Source: an uncultured Oscillibacter sp.
GTDB taxonomy: Bacteria > Bacillota > Clostridia > Oscillospirales > Oscillospiraceae
Direction: 5' to 3'
Assembly (NCBI GenBank): GCA_910587705.1
Contig: CAJUMX010000001.1
Span: 248,001-312,000 of the forward strand
Length of the DNA: 64,000 bases
Part shown: positions 1-8,975 of the stretch, piece after piece
Numbering within the stretch: the stretch's first letter is position 1
Layout of the letters: each line of letters starts with the position of its first letter
The notes under the pieces: model-generated
What the model was told of the DNA's origin: nothing
The model's database searches: none
Seen by the model: the letters and a program-made list of their open reading frames with translations, nothing else
Translations under genes and position numbers: made by a program

Positions 1-14
1 GGGAGAGACATTCT

Positions 15-968
15 ATGGCAAGACAAAAAATCATCTGCGACTGCGACCCCGGGCACGACGACGCCGTTGCCATTTTGCTGGCGGCAAACAGCCCGGAGCT
101 GGAGCTCCTGGGCATCACCATCGTGGCGGGGAACCAGACGCTGAACAACACCGGCCGCAACGCCTGCCACGTATTGCAATGGCTGGGGATGGAGCACATT
201 CCCGTCTACACAGGCTGCGACCGTCCCATGGTTCGAGACCGGGTGACGGCGGGGGACATCCACGGTGAGTCGGGCCTGGATGGCCCGGTTTTCCCGCCCT
301 TGCACAAGGCGGTGGAAGCGGAACACGCGGTAAACTACCTGATCCGCACCCTGCTGAACTCCCAAGGAGATATCATCGTGGTCACCTCCGGCCCCATGAC
401 AAACCTGGGCATGGCCCTGCGGATGGAGCCCCGGATTGCGGAAAAGATTCAGCGAATCGTCCTGATGGGCGGCTCCTACACCAACGGCAACGTGACCCCG
501 GCGGCGGAATTCAACATCCTGGCTGACCCGGAGGCCGCCCACGTGTGCTTCTCCTCCGGCCGTCCCATCACCATGATCGGCCTGGACGTGACCCGGAAGG
601 TCCTCTGCTGCCCGGAAATCGTGGAGCGTATGGCCCAGGCAAACACCTGCGCCTCCCGGCTCTTCGTGGACCTGATGGGGCATTTCTGCAAGGCCCAAAA
701 GGAGGTTTTCGGCTGGGAGGGCGGCCCCCTTCATGACCCCGTGACCATCGCCTCCCTGCTGGACCCGGAGCTGGTGGTTACAAAGCCCATGAACGTGCAG
801 ATTGACTTGAGCCATGGCCCGTCCTATGGGCGGACCAACTGCGACGCCTTTGGCTACTTGGGGCTTCCCGCCACGGCGGACGTGGCGGTGGACATCCATG
901 TGGACCGCTTCTGGGACCTGATCGAAGCCGGGCTCCGTCGCTACGGCGAAACGGAGGCCAGGGCGTGA
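15..968 (+). CDS. Inosine-uridine preferring nucleoside hydrolase
   Basis: This 317-residue protein hydrolyses the N-glycosidic bond of ribonucleosides, releasing base and ribose for salvage in the cytoplasm. The N-terminus has the family's calcium-binding signature (DCDPGHDDA, residues 9-17), and a second calcium-ligand motif (PLHDP) lies near residue 240. Length matches the usual 310-320 residues. A purine-rich ribosome site (GGGAGA) sits at the very left edge, so any promoter or upstream gene lies outside the window. A GC-rich hairpin follows. The IunH/RihA/RihB family is clear; the preferred base (purine, pyrimidine or both) cannot be read from the sequence. Confidence 0.9.
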   Translation: MARQKIICDCDPGHDDAVAILLAANSPELELLGITIVAGNQTLNNTGRNACHVLQWLGMEHIPVYTGCDRPMVRDRVTAGDIHGESGLDGPVFPPLHKAVEAEHAVNYLIRTLLNSQGDIIVVTSGPMTNLGMALRMEPRIAEKIQRIVLMGGSYTNGNVTPAAEFNILADPEAAHVCFSSGRPITMIGLDVTRKVLCCPEIVERMAQANTCASRLFVDLMGHFCKAQKEVFGWEGGPLHDPVTIASLLDPELVVTKPMNVQIDLSHGPSYGRTNCDAFGYLGLPATADVAVDIHVDRFWDLIEAGLRRYGETEARA

Positions 969-1020
969 GGTCCCACATGCCGGAGCCACTGGATGGGACG
1001 AGCTTTTCCTCAAGGAAGGC

Positions 1021-1064
1021 TTGAACGCGATGGAGGCGGAGCCAGTGGCTCCGCCTCCGTTCAA
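1021..1064. terminator. Hairpin between convergent genes
   Basis: A perfect 12 bp GC stem (1032-1043 with 1047-1058) is extended by TTGAAC/GTTCAA outer arms. It separates the nucleoside hydrolase gene from the convergent helicase gene, whose stop codon lies in the right arm. There is no strong T tract on either side, so termination is probable rather than certain. Confidence 0.5.
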
Positions 1065-3286
1065 CTGTCTCCAAATCGGCGGCCCCGGTTCTTCCGCTCC
1101 CGCTGGTAGCACTCGTCGCACAGCCGCCCCCGGTGGTACAGGGGCAGGGCCTTTCCGCAGACGTGGCAGAAGCGGATGTTGTTCCGCAGGCGGTGGAGAA
1201 GAATTTCGTTGATCTCCTCCGCCACCCGCTCCCGGCTGTCATAGAGCCGGTCCTCGTCCACCGGGCAGTCGAAGGCTTTGGCAAAGGAAAAATACAGGTC
1301 CAGCTTCCGGTAGTACAGCTCCAGCTCCGGCAGGGTGGGGTCTCCCTCCGGGAGGCCGGGCTGTTCCACGTCCTCCCCCTGCTGCCAGCGGCGCAGAAAG
1401 GAGAAGAACTGCTCCCGCAGGGCCTCCTCCGTCTCGTCAAAGGGGATGTTGGCCGCTTTCAGCTCCTGCTCCCGGGTGAGGGTGAAGCCCATCTCCCGCA
1501 TCTTGGAGATCAGGGCGATATACCGGGAGATGTCCAGCTTCCGATAGGGCTCCACCGTGGGCATTTTATTCCACTCCGTCAGTACCTCCAGCAGGTCAAA
1601 CTCCGCCTGGAGCACCAGGTCGGAAAACCCAGCCACAGCGTAGTCCAGAGGCGGAATCACCGCCTCCAGCCCCGCCCGGATGATGGGCAGGCCCTGGGTG
1701 GCCCCCACATAGCCCCGGTTGTACATGCCGAAGCGGCCCGCCCGCCCGGCAATCTGCCGGATTTCCTCCGGCCTCAGCTCCCGGCGCTCCACGCCGTCGA
1801 ACTTTTCCGTCTCCAAGAAGATGATTCGCCGGATAGGGAGGTTCAGCCCCATGCCGATGGCGTCGGTGGAGACGATATACTGCATCTCCCCCTTTAAAAA
1901 GCCCTCCATCTGCCGCCGCCGGGTGGAGTAGGGCAGAGCTCCGTAGATGATGGCGGGCTCCTTCCCGCTCTGGCGCAGGTCCTCCGCCACACTAAGGACC
2001 CCCACCTTGGAGAAGGTAATCAAGGCGTCCCCCGGCTGGACCCGGTGATAGTCCACGGTGCGGGTCATGCAGAGCAGGGGCGTGGTCCGCTTGTGGCGCT
2101 CCACCTCATAGCTGTCGCCGCAGCTCTCAATGAGGCGGACCAGCAGGTCCTCCGCCTCCGGGGCGGCGCAGAGGTGGACCTCCGGGGCCAAAACCCCCAG
2201 GATGGCCCGGGTCCAGGCGTAGCCCCGCTGTCCGTCGGCAATCATCTGGCACTCGTCCACCACGGCCACGTCATAGTACCGCCGCATGTCCAGCTTCTCG
2301 GCGGTGGCGGCGGTGTGGGTGTCCCAGGTGCGGGAATCCTCCTCCTCCCCGGTGGTGAGGCTACAGTCCACCCCCGCCTCCAGCAGCGTCTCCTGGGCCT
2401 CCAGGGCCAGAAGGCGCAGGGGAGCCAGATACACGCCGCTCCGGGCCTGCTTTAACCGCTGGAAGCCAGCGTAGGTCTTGCCGGTGTTGGTGCCTCCCAG
2501 GTGGAGGATGAAATGGCGGCGCATCGCCCGGGCCTCCGGATACTCGTCCTTGGGATTCAGGGCGATGAGCAAAGACAAGCTGGTGCGAATGGCCTGGGGC
2601 ACATACCACACGGACCACACCGCCCCTAAACCCTCCTGAAAGAGCTGGAGCGCAGGAAAGCCCTCTGTCCGCAGCATGGCCTCCACATCCGCCTCTGGTT
2701 GAGCGGCGGCAAACTCCGCCAGAGCCTGGGCGGAGGCTCCCCGGAGTACTTGGGGATATCGCTCCAGGACCGCTCGGGCCTGGGCGTGATCGGAGCACTC
2801 CCCCATCCAGGGGACCGCCCGGAGGAAGTTCCGCAAAGCCGCCGTCAGGTCCTTCCCGCCCCCCTCCAGGGACAAAAACTCCCGCAGCTGCCCGATGGCC
2901 TGGCTCTGGTCAAAGGTCCGGCTCCGGGGCACCGAGGCCAGCCGGGCCAGAATCGCGGCGTGGTAGTGCCCCGCCAGCACCCAGGGGGCGGTGTCGTCCT
3001 TCTCCGCCTCCTCCCAGGCTTGAGCCAGCAGGCATTTGGCGTGCCGCACGCCGGGAGCGGCGGCCCGGAGGGCGGCCCCCCGCAGCTCTGGGTCCTTCCG
3101 GGCCTGGGCAAAGGAGACATCCTTCTCCGCCCGGCGCACCTCCTCCTGGCTCCACATGCGAATGTGCCGTCCGTTGGACACCAGGATGCGGGGCTTGGGC
3201 AGCAGCTGCTTCATCAGCTCGTTGGTCCAGCCCCGCCGTTTCAGCACGGAGACCGACCAGTTTTTTCCACCTGCCCGTCCGGACAC
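1061..3286 (-). CDS. SUV3-like DEAD/DEAH-box RNA helicase with C-terminal zinc ribbon
   Basis: A 741-residue superfamily 2 helicase. Walker A (GGTNTGKT, about residue 265), Walker B of the SUV3 type (DECQM, about 345) and motif VI (QIAGRAGRFG, about 513) are all present, which fits an ATP-dependent RNA helicase of the SUV3 family. The C-terminus ends with a CxxC...CxxC zinc-ribbon pattern (CHVCGK...CDECY, about 712), which is not part of mitochondrial SUV3. I chose the GTG start because AAGGAGGG lies 6 nt upstream and a consensus promoter at 3333-3361 would exclude the longer reading frame. The first 200 residues are alpha-helical, Arg/Ala-rich and not recognised. A role in RNA turnover is inferred from the family. 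Confidence 0.82.
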   Translation of the reverse strand: MSGRAGGKNWSVSVLKRRGWTNELMKQLLPKPRILVSNGRHIRMWSQEEVRRAEKDVSFAQARKDPELRGAALRAAAPGVRHAKCLLAQAWEEAEKDDTAPWVLAGHYHAAILARLASVPRSRTFDQSQAIGQLREFLSLEGGGKDLTAALRNFLRAVPWMGECSDHAQARAVLERYPQVLRGASAQALAEFAAAQPEADVEAMLRTEGFPALQLFQEGLGAVWSVWYVPQAIRTSLSLLIALNPKDEYPEARAMRRHFILHLGGTNTGKTYAGFQRLKQARSGVYLAPLRLLALEAQETLLEAGVDCSLTTGEEEDSRTWDTHTAATAEKLDMRRYYDVAVVDECQMIADGQRGYAWTRAILGVLAPEVHLCAAPEAEDLLVRLIESCGDSYEVERHKRTTPLLCMTRTVDYHRVQPGDALITFSKVGVLSVAEDLRQSGKEPAIIYGALPYSTRRRQMEGFLKGEMQYIVSTDAIGMGLNLPIRRIIFLETEKFDGVERRELRPEEIRQIAGRAGRFGMYNRGYVGATQGLPIIRAGLEAVIPPLDYAVAGFSDLVLQAEFDLLEVLTEWNKMPTVEPYRKLDISRYIALISKMREMGFTLTREQELKAANIPFDETEEALREQFFSFLRRWQQGEDVEQPGLPEGDPTLPELELYYRKLDLYFSFAKAFDCPVDEDRLYDSRERVAEEINEILLHRLRNNIRFCHVCGKALPLYHRGRLCDECYQRERKNRGRRFGDS

Positions 3287-3332
3287 GGCGCTCCCTCCTT
3301 TCCATTCCCGAAACATGTCGATTCTTCTATTC

Positions 3333-3361
3333 AGTATACCCCAGATTCGGAAAATCTTCAA
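3333..3361 (-). promoter_or_regulatory. Promoter of the helicase gene
   Basis: On the minus strand TTGAAG (-35, 3356-3361) and TATACT (-10, 3333-3338) are separated by 17 bp. Transcription would begin near 3326, about 40 nt before the GTG start. Confidence 0.6.
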
Positions 3362-3418
3362 CGCCGGATTTTCCGCCCCGGCAGGCAGGAGAATTTTGTG
3401 GATTTTCCGTCGGATTTA

Positions 3419-3427
3419 TGGTATAAT
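3419..3427 (+). promoter_or_regulatory. Extended -10 promoter of the ThyX-like gene
   Basis: TGGTATAAT is a perfect extended -10 element about 35 nt before the ATG. No good -35 is placed upstream, which is typical of extended -10 promoters. Confidence 0.5.
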
Positions 3428-3460
3428 CAGTCATCGACAACACCAAAAAGGGGTATTGAC

Positions 3461-4813
3461 ATGGAACGGGAACTGCACGCCAAAATCATCAGCCGCAACG
3501 CCAACAGCGAAGAAGTCTGCGCCAGCGCCGCCCGCATCTCCACCACGGCCGGGGACGCTCACGAGATTTTTGAACGCGCCGGGGGGAATCCCAAAAACCG
3601 GGGCCTCATCGAAAAGGTCCTGGCCTCCGGCCACAAGTCCCTCATTGAGCACGCCGTCTTTACCATCGCCCTGCGGGATGTATCCGTCTTTGTGGAGCAG
3701 TTCCTGATTGAGTGCCGTCTGGCCTCCTTCACCGTCAAGTCCCGGCGTTACGTGGATTTCAGTCACCTGGGCTATTACATCCCCCCGGAGCTGGAGGGAG
3801 AGGACCTGGACCGCTACCGCCGCTATATGAACGGGCTCTTTGAAGCCTATGGGGAGCTGCTGGAGGCCGGGGTCCCCCGGGAGGACGCCCGCTTTCTCCT
3901 GCCCTACGCCTTCCACAGCAACTTCTACTGCACCCTCAACGCCCGGGAGCTGGGCCACCTCCTCTGCGAAATTCGCTATGGCCGGGGCCGGGACATCCCG
4001 GAGCTCCAATGTCTGGCAGAGGAGCTTACAAAGCAGCTGGAGACGCAATTCCCCTGCCTGCTGCCGGAAATCCGGCCTGTCTCCGGCAATCTAACCGCTG
4101 TGGAGGCCCATCCCCTTCGCTGCTCCGCCCAGGCCCCCGTCTATCTCTCCCGACAAAAAGCCGGGACCGTGGCCCTGCTGAACGTCCCCACAGAGCCTGG
4201 GAAGCTTTTGGAGGCCGCTTGGCGCACGCAGTATCCCGGCGGGGGCGTTCCCTTCTCCCTGGAGGCCCTGCTGGAATCCTCCCGGCCCCGGGAACTGGAG
4301 CAGCTGGCTTATACCTTCACCGTCTCCAACATCTCCCTTTCCGGTCTCACACATCTGGTCCGGCACCGGATGCAGTCCATCGTTGTCCCCTCCATCCAGA
4401 GCGTGGACCACAGCAAATTCATCCTTCCAGACTCCATTGCCGCCGACCCGGCCCGGCTGGAGCGCTACCAGCGGGCCGTTGAAGCCGCTCATGCCCAGGC
4501 TCTCCGGCTCCACGAACACCCCTCCCTGGAGAAATACCACTACTATTTCGCCCTCAGCGGCAACCTGATGGACGTAATGACTACCATGAACGCCCGGGAG
4601 CTCCAATGGTTCATCCGTCTGCGGTGCTGTAACCGGGCCCAGTGGGAAATCCGGGAGATTGCCGTGGAGCTCCTGCGGCAGCTCCGGCCCGGCTTTCCAG
4701 CGCTTTTCGGCCGCTTCGGCCCCAGCTGTTTTGCCAGTGGGCGCTGTCCCGAGGGGCGGCTCTCTTGCGGGCAGCTGGAGGAGGTCGTGGAACGCTTCCG
4801 GGCGCTTTCCTAA
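3461..4813 (+). CDS. Double-length ThyX-like (FAD-dependent thymidylate synthase family) protein
   Basis: The 450-residue product is twice the usual ThyX length (about 220-250). Two ThyX-like halves can be seen. The first has the right side of the signature (S89...S94-R-R96-Y97) but ECR where RHR is expected; the second has RHRMQS but lacks the downstream Asn, Arg and Tyr. The second half also keeps the C-terminal RxxxxAQWEIR motif, which is broken in the first. This suggests an ancient tandem duplication with complementary loss, giving one composite site, or loss of thymidylate synthesis. ThyX makes dTMP from dUMP using methylene-tetrahydrofolate, FAD and NADPH. No thyA is in the window. The start is the first ATG after the extended -10 promoter. 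Confidence 0.75.
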   Translation: MERELHAKIISRNANSEEVCASAARISTTAGDAHEIFERAGGNPKNRGLIEKVLASGHKSLIEHAVFTIALRDVSVFVEQFLIECRLASFTVKSRRYVDFSHLGYYIPPELEGEDLDRYRRYMNGLFEAYGELLEAGVPREDARFLLPYAFHSNFYCTLNARELGHLLCEIRYGRGRDIPELQCLAEELTKQLETQFPCLLPEIRPVSGNLTAVEAHPLRCSAQAPVYLSRQKAGTVALLNVPTEPGKLLEAAWRTQYPGGGVPFSLEALLESSRPRELEQLAYTFTVSNISLSGLTHLVRHRMQSIVVPSIQSVDHSKFILPDSIAADPARLERYQRAVEAAHAQALRLHEHPSLEKYHYYFALSGNLMDVMTTMNARELQWFIRLRCCNRAQWEIREIAVELLRQLRPGFPALFGRFGPSCFASGRCPEGRLSCGQLEEVVERFRALS

Positions 4814-4879
4814 TCTAAGCAAAGGGAGCGGCCTGCGCGCACCGCGCAAGTCATTCCCCCAAAAGAAAGGAGTACTGCT

Positions 4880-6829
4880 ATGCTGCTGGGTGTCGACTAC
4901 TACCCTGAGCAATGGGACCCTGCCCGGATGGAGGCCGACATGGATACCATCCGGGAGATGGGCGGCAACACCATCCGAATCGCCGAATTTGCTTGGCATC
5001 GGATGGAGCCCACGGAGGGACACTATGATTTTTCCTTCTTCGACCGGGTGCTTGCCATGGCCAGGGAGAAGGGGCTGCAAGTGATCCTGGGCACTCCCAC
5101 CGCCACCATTCCTGCTTGGCTGGCGAACAAACACCCCAATATCCTCTCCCAGTTTGAAAACGGACAGCCCCGTGCTTTCGGGGGCCGCCATGTCTGCTGT
5201 TACAACAGCCCGGAATTGTACGATTATTCGGAAAAAATTATCCGGGCTATGGCAGGCCATTACCAGAACGAGCGGCTGGTTGTCGCCTGGCAGATTGACA
5301 ATGAAATCGGCCATGAGGGCAGCGATCTCTGCTGGTGCCCCCGGTGCCGGGAGGCGTTCCGGCAGTTCCTCCGCCGGAGGTTCGGCGGGGATATTCACCG
5401 GCTCAACGACGTTTATGGCACCGCTTTCTGGTCCCAGGAGTACAACGACTTTGACGAAGTTCCCCTGCCCGCCCCCACCGTCACCACCCACAACCCCGCC
5501 CTCCGGCTGGACTGGGAGCGGTTCCGAAGCGAAACCCTCTGTCGTTTCCTGGACTTCCAGTCCCGCCTGCTTCGGGAGCTGATTCCCAACCCCCTAATCC
5601 TCCACGATTTTCCCGGCGGCGGCCTAGACAAGCACGTGAACTACACTCAGGCGGCCAAGTATCTGGACATCGCTGCCTACAACAACTACCCCGTCTGGGG
5701 CGGGCAGAAGGAGCCCCTCCCGCCCCATGAAATCGCCTTTGGCCTGGACCATATCCGAGGGCTGAAACAGCAAAATTTCTGGATTACGGAGGCCATCATG
5801 GGGGCCCAGGGCCACGACGTCACCGGCTACCTCCCCCGGCCGAACCAGGCCAGGCTGTGGTCCTGGCAGAGCATGGCCCATGGCTGTGAGGCCCTGCTGT
5901 ACTTCCGCTACCGGGGCGCAGCCAAGGGCGCGGAGCAGTTCTGCTACGGCATCCTGGACGCGGACAATCGGAAGGGCCGGAAATTCTACGAGGTTCAGAG
6001 CTTCTTCCAGGAAGTTCCCCGGTACGCACAGGCCCTAGAGGCCCCCATTCAAAGCAGCGTCGCCATCGTCTACGACTACGATTCCCTGGCCTCTTTCCGT
6101 ATTCAGCGCCAGAGCCTCCTGTTGGACTGCCCAGCGGAGATGAAGAAACTCTACAAGGCGTTCTATGACCGGAATGTCTCTGTGGATGTGATTCCGGCGG
6201 AAGCGGATTTGTCGGGCTACAAAATCGTGCTCCTGCCCCAACTCACCGTCACCAAGCCGGAGTTTCTGTCCAAAGCGGAGCGCTTCGTCCGGGAGGGCGG
6301 CGTCCTAGTCCTCACCTACCGGACCGGGGTAAAGGACCCAGACAACAACCTCTTTTTCGGGAAGGTCCTGCCGGTGGGCTACGCCGGGCTGGCAGGGGTG
6401 ACGGTGGCAGAGACAGAAAGCCTCCAGGACGCAAACGCCTTCCCCATCTTGGGCGAGGGCGCGTTTGCCGGAACAGAGGGCTATGGCGGCGTCTTTCGGG
6501 ATATGCTGGAAGTACAAGACGCCGATGTTCTCTACCGCTATGGCGATCCCTTCTACCGCTCCTTCGCCGCCGTCACCCGGAGACGACAGGGGCCAGGTAC
6601 GGTCTACTATCTGGGTTGTTCCCTGGATGAGGGCACTACCGCCAGGCTCATGGAAGCCGTTCTGTCGGAATGTGGAATTGAAACTGTTTCTTCCCCCGAG
6701 GGCATGGAAATCGTCACCCGGGGCGGGGCGGAACAGCGCATCCGAATGTTGATGAACCACAACGCCTTTGAGGCGGAGGCCCTGGGCGTAAAGCTGCCGC
6801 CCTATGGCTGTGTGATTGAAATTCTTTAA
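4880..6829 (+). CDS. Beta-galactosidase, glycoside hydrolase family 42
   Basis: This 649-residue enzyme hydrolyses terminal beta-D-galactosides. The N-terminus (GVDYYPEQW, residues 4-12) is the classic GH42 opening. E142 in the NEIG motif is the expected acid/base and E304 in WITE the expected nucleophile. C107, C151, C153 and C156 match the structural zinc site known in some GH42 enzymes. A central trimerisation domain and a short C-terminal domain follow. No signal peptide is present, so it acts inside the cell on imported oligosaccharides. An AAAGGAG ribosome site precedes the ATG. It lies 66 bp after the ThyX-like gene and ends at a strong terminator. No sugar transporter is adjacent. Confidence 0.93.
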   Translation: MLLGVDYYPEQWDPARMEADMDTIREMGGNTIRIAEFAWHRMEPTEGHYDFSFFDRVLAMAREKGLQVILGTPTATIPAWLANKHPNILSQFENGQPRAFGGRHVCCYNSPELYDYSEKIIRAMAGHYQNERLVVAWQIDNEIGHEGSDLCWCPRCREAFRQFLRRRFGGDIHRLNDVYGTAFWSQEYNDFDEVPLPAPTVTTHNPALRLDWERFRSETLCRFLDFQSRLLRELIPNPLILHDFPGGGLDKHVNYTQAAKYLDIAAYNNYPVWGGQKEPLPPHEIAFGLDHIRGLKQQNFWITEAIMGAQGHDVTGYLPRPNQARLWSWQSMAHGCEALLYFRYRGAAKGAEQFCYGILDADNRKGRKFYEVQSFFQEVPRYAQALEAPIQSSVAIVYDYDSLASFRIQRQSLLLDCPAEMKKLYKAFYDRNVSVDVIPAEADLSGYKIVLLPQLTVTKPEFLSKAERFVREGGVLVLTYRTGVKDPDNNLFFGKVLPVGYAGLAGVTVAETESLQDANAFPILGEGAFAGTEGYGGVFRDMLEVQDADVLYRYGDPFYRSFAAVTRRRQGPGTVYYLGCSLDEGTTARLMEAVLSECGIETVSSPEGMEIVTRGGAEQRIRMLMNHNAFEAEALGVKLPPYGCVIEIL

Positions 6830-6834
6830 AGATA

Positions 6835-6868
6835 AAACGACCGAAGGGCGTAAGCCCTTCGGTCGTTT
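6835..6868 (+). terminator. Rho-independent terminator after the GH42 gene
   Basis: A perfect 15 bp inverted repeat (6835-6849 with 6854-6868) with a GTAA loop begins 6 nt after the stop codon and ends in TTT. A second, AT-rich hairpin at 6980-6998 lies closer to the end of etfA. Confidence 0.75.
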
Positions 6869-7027
6869 CGTTACGCTAAAACTCGGTTGCCGTCGCTCCA
6901 GCCCGGTTTACCACCAGACTACCAGAGCGCGCGAAAGTTCTTTGGATGACATTTCCCCTTCGGGGACGTACTCCACTAAGATTTTGCTCCGCAAAATCAA
7001 GTGTCGTTACAGTCTTTCAAGAACGTA

Positions 7028-8137
7028 TCACTTCGCGGCCTTCGCAGCCCGGATGGCCTCGGTCAGCAGCGGGGTCACCTTGAAGAGGTCGCCGCAGATG
7101 CCGTAGTCCGCAATCTCAAAGATGGGGGCCGTGTCGTTCTTGTTCACCGCGATGATGCACTCGGAATCCTGCATACCGGCCTTGTGCTGAATCGCACCGG
7201 AGATGCCCAGAGCCACGTACACCTTCGGGTGCACCGTCTTGCCCGTCTGGCCCACCTGATGGTCCGCAGACAGCCAGCCGCTGTCGATGGTGGCACGGCT
7301 TCCGCCGACGACGCCGCCCAGCTCCGCAGCCAGCTCCTCGGCCAGCTTGATGCCGCCCTCGACGTCCTTGCTGATGCCGCGGCCCACGGACACGATGAAG
7401 TCCGCGCCGATGAGGTCCACCAGCTTCTTCGCCGCCTTGACCACCTCGGTGACCTCGGTCTGCACGTCCGCCTCGCTCAGGGTGAAGGCGGGCTTTTCAA
7501 TGACGCAGGCGTCAGCTTTCGCCTGATCGAAGGGGTTCTTCTTCATAACGCCGGGGCGCACCGTCGCCATGCAGGGACGGAAGCGGGGGCAGATGATGGT
7601 GGCCATCAGGTGGCCGCCGAAGGCCGGACGGGTCATTTTCAGGTTCCGGTCCTCCATGTCCCACTTCTGGCCGTCCACGTCGAGCGTGGAGGCTTCCCGC
7701 AGGAATTGGATGTAATTGGCGACGTCGATGTCCAGGTGGGTGCAGTCCGCGCAGAGGCCGGTGTGCAGCCGGGCCGCGCAGCGGGGAGCCAGGTCCCGGC
7801 CGATGTTGGTGGCGCCAATCAGGAACGCCTCGGGCTTCAGCTCCTCAATGACGTCGCAGATGACCTTGGCGTAGGCGTCCGTGTTGTAGACGGACAGCAT
7901 GGGGCTTTCGCAGACATAGACCTTGTCCGCGCCGTAGCCGCCCAGCTCCTTGGCCGTGGCCTCGATGCCCTCGCCGCCCAGGAGGAGGCCGCAGAGGTTC
8001 ACGCCCAGCTCGTTGGCCAGGTCCCGGCCCTTGGAAATCAGCTCGAAATCGGTGGGCATTAGCTTGCCCTCGCGCTGCTCGCAAAAGACCCAAACGTCCT
8101 TGAAGGCAGCGATATCCGCGCTATTGAAAGTAGACAT
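7028..8137 (-). CDS. etfA: Electron transfer flavoprotein, alpha subunit
   Basis: The 369-residue alpha subunit binds FAD through its C-terminal domain, seen in the conserved SRATIDSGW, VGQTGKTVHP and GISGAIQH motifs between about residues 270 and 325. It forms a heterodimer with EtfB and exchanges electrons with the acyl-CoA dehydrogenase encoded two genes upstream. In butyrate-forming clostridia this Bcd-EtfAB complex couples crotonyl-CoA reduction by NADH to ferredoxin reduction. I use the ATG 20 bp after the etfB stop, preceded by GAAGGGGG. It is the last gene of the hbd-bcd-etfB-etfA operon. Confidence 0.93.
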   Translation of the reverse strand: MSTFNSADIAAFKDVWVFCEQREGKLMPTDFELISKGRDLANELGVNLCGLLLGGEGIEATAKELGGYGADKVYVCESPMLSVYNTDAYAKVICDVIEELKPEAFLIGATNIGRDLAPRCAARLHTGLCADCTHLDIDVANYIQFLREASTLDVDGQKWDMEDRNLKMTRPAFGGHLMATIICPRFRPCMATVRPGVMKKNPFDQAKADACVIEKPAFTLSEADVQTEVTEVVKAAKKLVDLIGADFIVSVGRGISKDVEGGIKLAEELAAELGGVVGGSRATIDSGWLSADHQVGQTGKTVHPKVYVALGISGAIQHKAGMQDSECIIAVNKNDTAPIFEIADYGICGDLFKVTPLLTEAIRAAKAAK

Positions 8138-8156
8138 ATTCGTTTTATCCCCCTTC

Positions 8157-8957
8157 TCAGATGATGTGCTTGGCGGCCAGGATGCCCGCCAGCTTCTCGC
8201 AGGTGGCCTTGTCCGCACCCTCCAGCATCATGCCGGCGCCCTTCTGGGGGGGCGTGAAGCTCTTGAAGATGTTGGTGGGAGAGCCTTTCAGGCCGATGGT
8301 GGTGGCGTCGATCAGGGGATCGTCCTTCAAGTCCTCATAGCCATAGGTGGTCAGGGGCTTTCCATAAGCCTCGAACACGCCGCCCACGCTCATGTAGCGG
8401 GGCTCGTTCAGCTCCTTGATGCAGGTGATGAGGCAGGGGGTCTGGGCCTTGATGGTCATATACCCGTCCTCCAGCATCCGCTTGACGGTGACCGTGTTCC
8501 CTTCTTTGGTGATGTCCGCGGCGTAGGTGATCTGGGGCAGATGCAGCTTCTCCGCCATCTGGGGACCCACCTGGGCAGTATCGCCGTCGATGGCCTGGCG
8601 GCCGCACATCACAATGTCGTCGGCTTCCACGCCGATGCGGTTCACCGCCGCGGCGAGAATCTGGGAGGTGGCGTAAGTATCAGAGCCGCCGAACTCCCGG
8701 GCGGAGACCAGGATGGCCTCGTCCGCGCCCATAGCCAGGGCTTCCCGGAGCATGCCCGCCGCCGGCGGGGGACCCATGGTGACCACAATCACTTTGCAGC
8801 CCGTGGCGTCCTTCATTTTCAGGGCGGCCTCCAGGGCGTTCATATCATCGGGGTTTGTGATGGTCTGCATGGAAGCGCGGTTCAGGGTACCGTCGGGATT
8901 GACTGCGACCTTACCGGAGGTATCGGGAACCTGCTTGATGGAAACAATGATTTTCAT
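8157..8957 (-). CDS. etfB: Electron transfer flavoprotein, beta subunit
   Basis: The 266-residue beta subunit starts with MKIIVSIKQVPDT, typical of EtfB, and contains the nucleotide-binding CGRQAIDGDTAQVGPQ segment (about residues 117-132) that holds FAD in bifurcating ETFs and AMP in the non-bifurcating type. The operon position next to a butyryl-CoA dehydrogenase favours the bifurcating type, but this is inference. AGGAGG lies upstream of the ATG, and the gene sits 18 bp after the acyl-CoA dehydrogenase stop. Confidence 0.93.
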   Translation of the reverse strand: MKIIVSIKQVPDTSGKVAVNPDGTLNRASMQTITNPDDMNALEAALKMKDATGCKVIVVTMGPPPAAGMLREALAMGADEAILVSAREFGGSDTYATSQILAAAVNRIGVEADDIVMCGRQAIDGDTAQVGPQMAEKLHLPQITYAADITKEGNTVTVKRMLEDGYMTIKAQTPCLITCIKELNEPRYMSVGGVFEAYGKPLTTYGYEDLKDDPLIDATTIGLKGSPTNIFKSFTPPQKGAGMMLEGADKATCEKLAGILAAKHII

Positions 8958-8975
8958 GACCGTTTACCTCCTATC

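Noticed and set aside
2699..3460. Upstream extension of the ThyX-like reading frame
   Set aside because: The frame is open but lies opposite the helicase gene and has no ribosome site; the ATG at 3461 follows an extended -10 promoter. Treated as a shadow of the GC-rich opposite strand.
4091..5491. Long open frame opposite thyX and the GH42 gene
   Set aside because: Proline/glycine-rich shadow composition, no ribosome site, and real genes on the plus strand.
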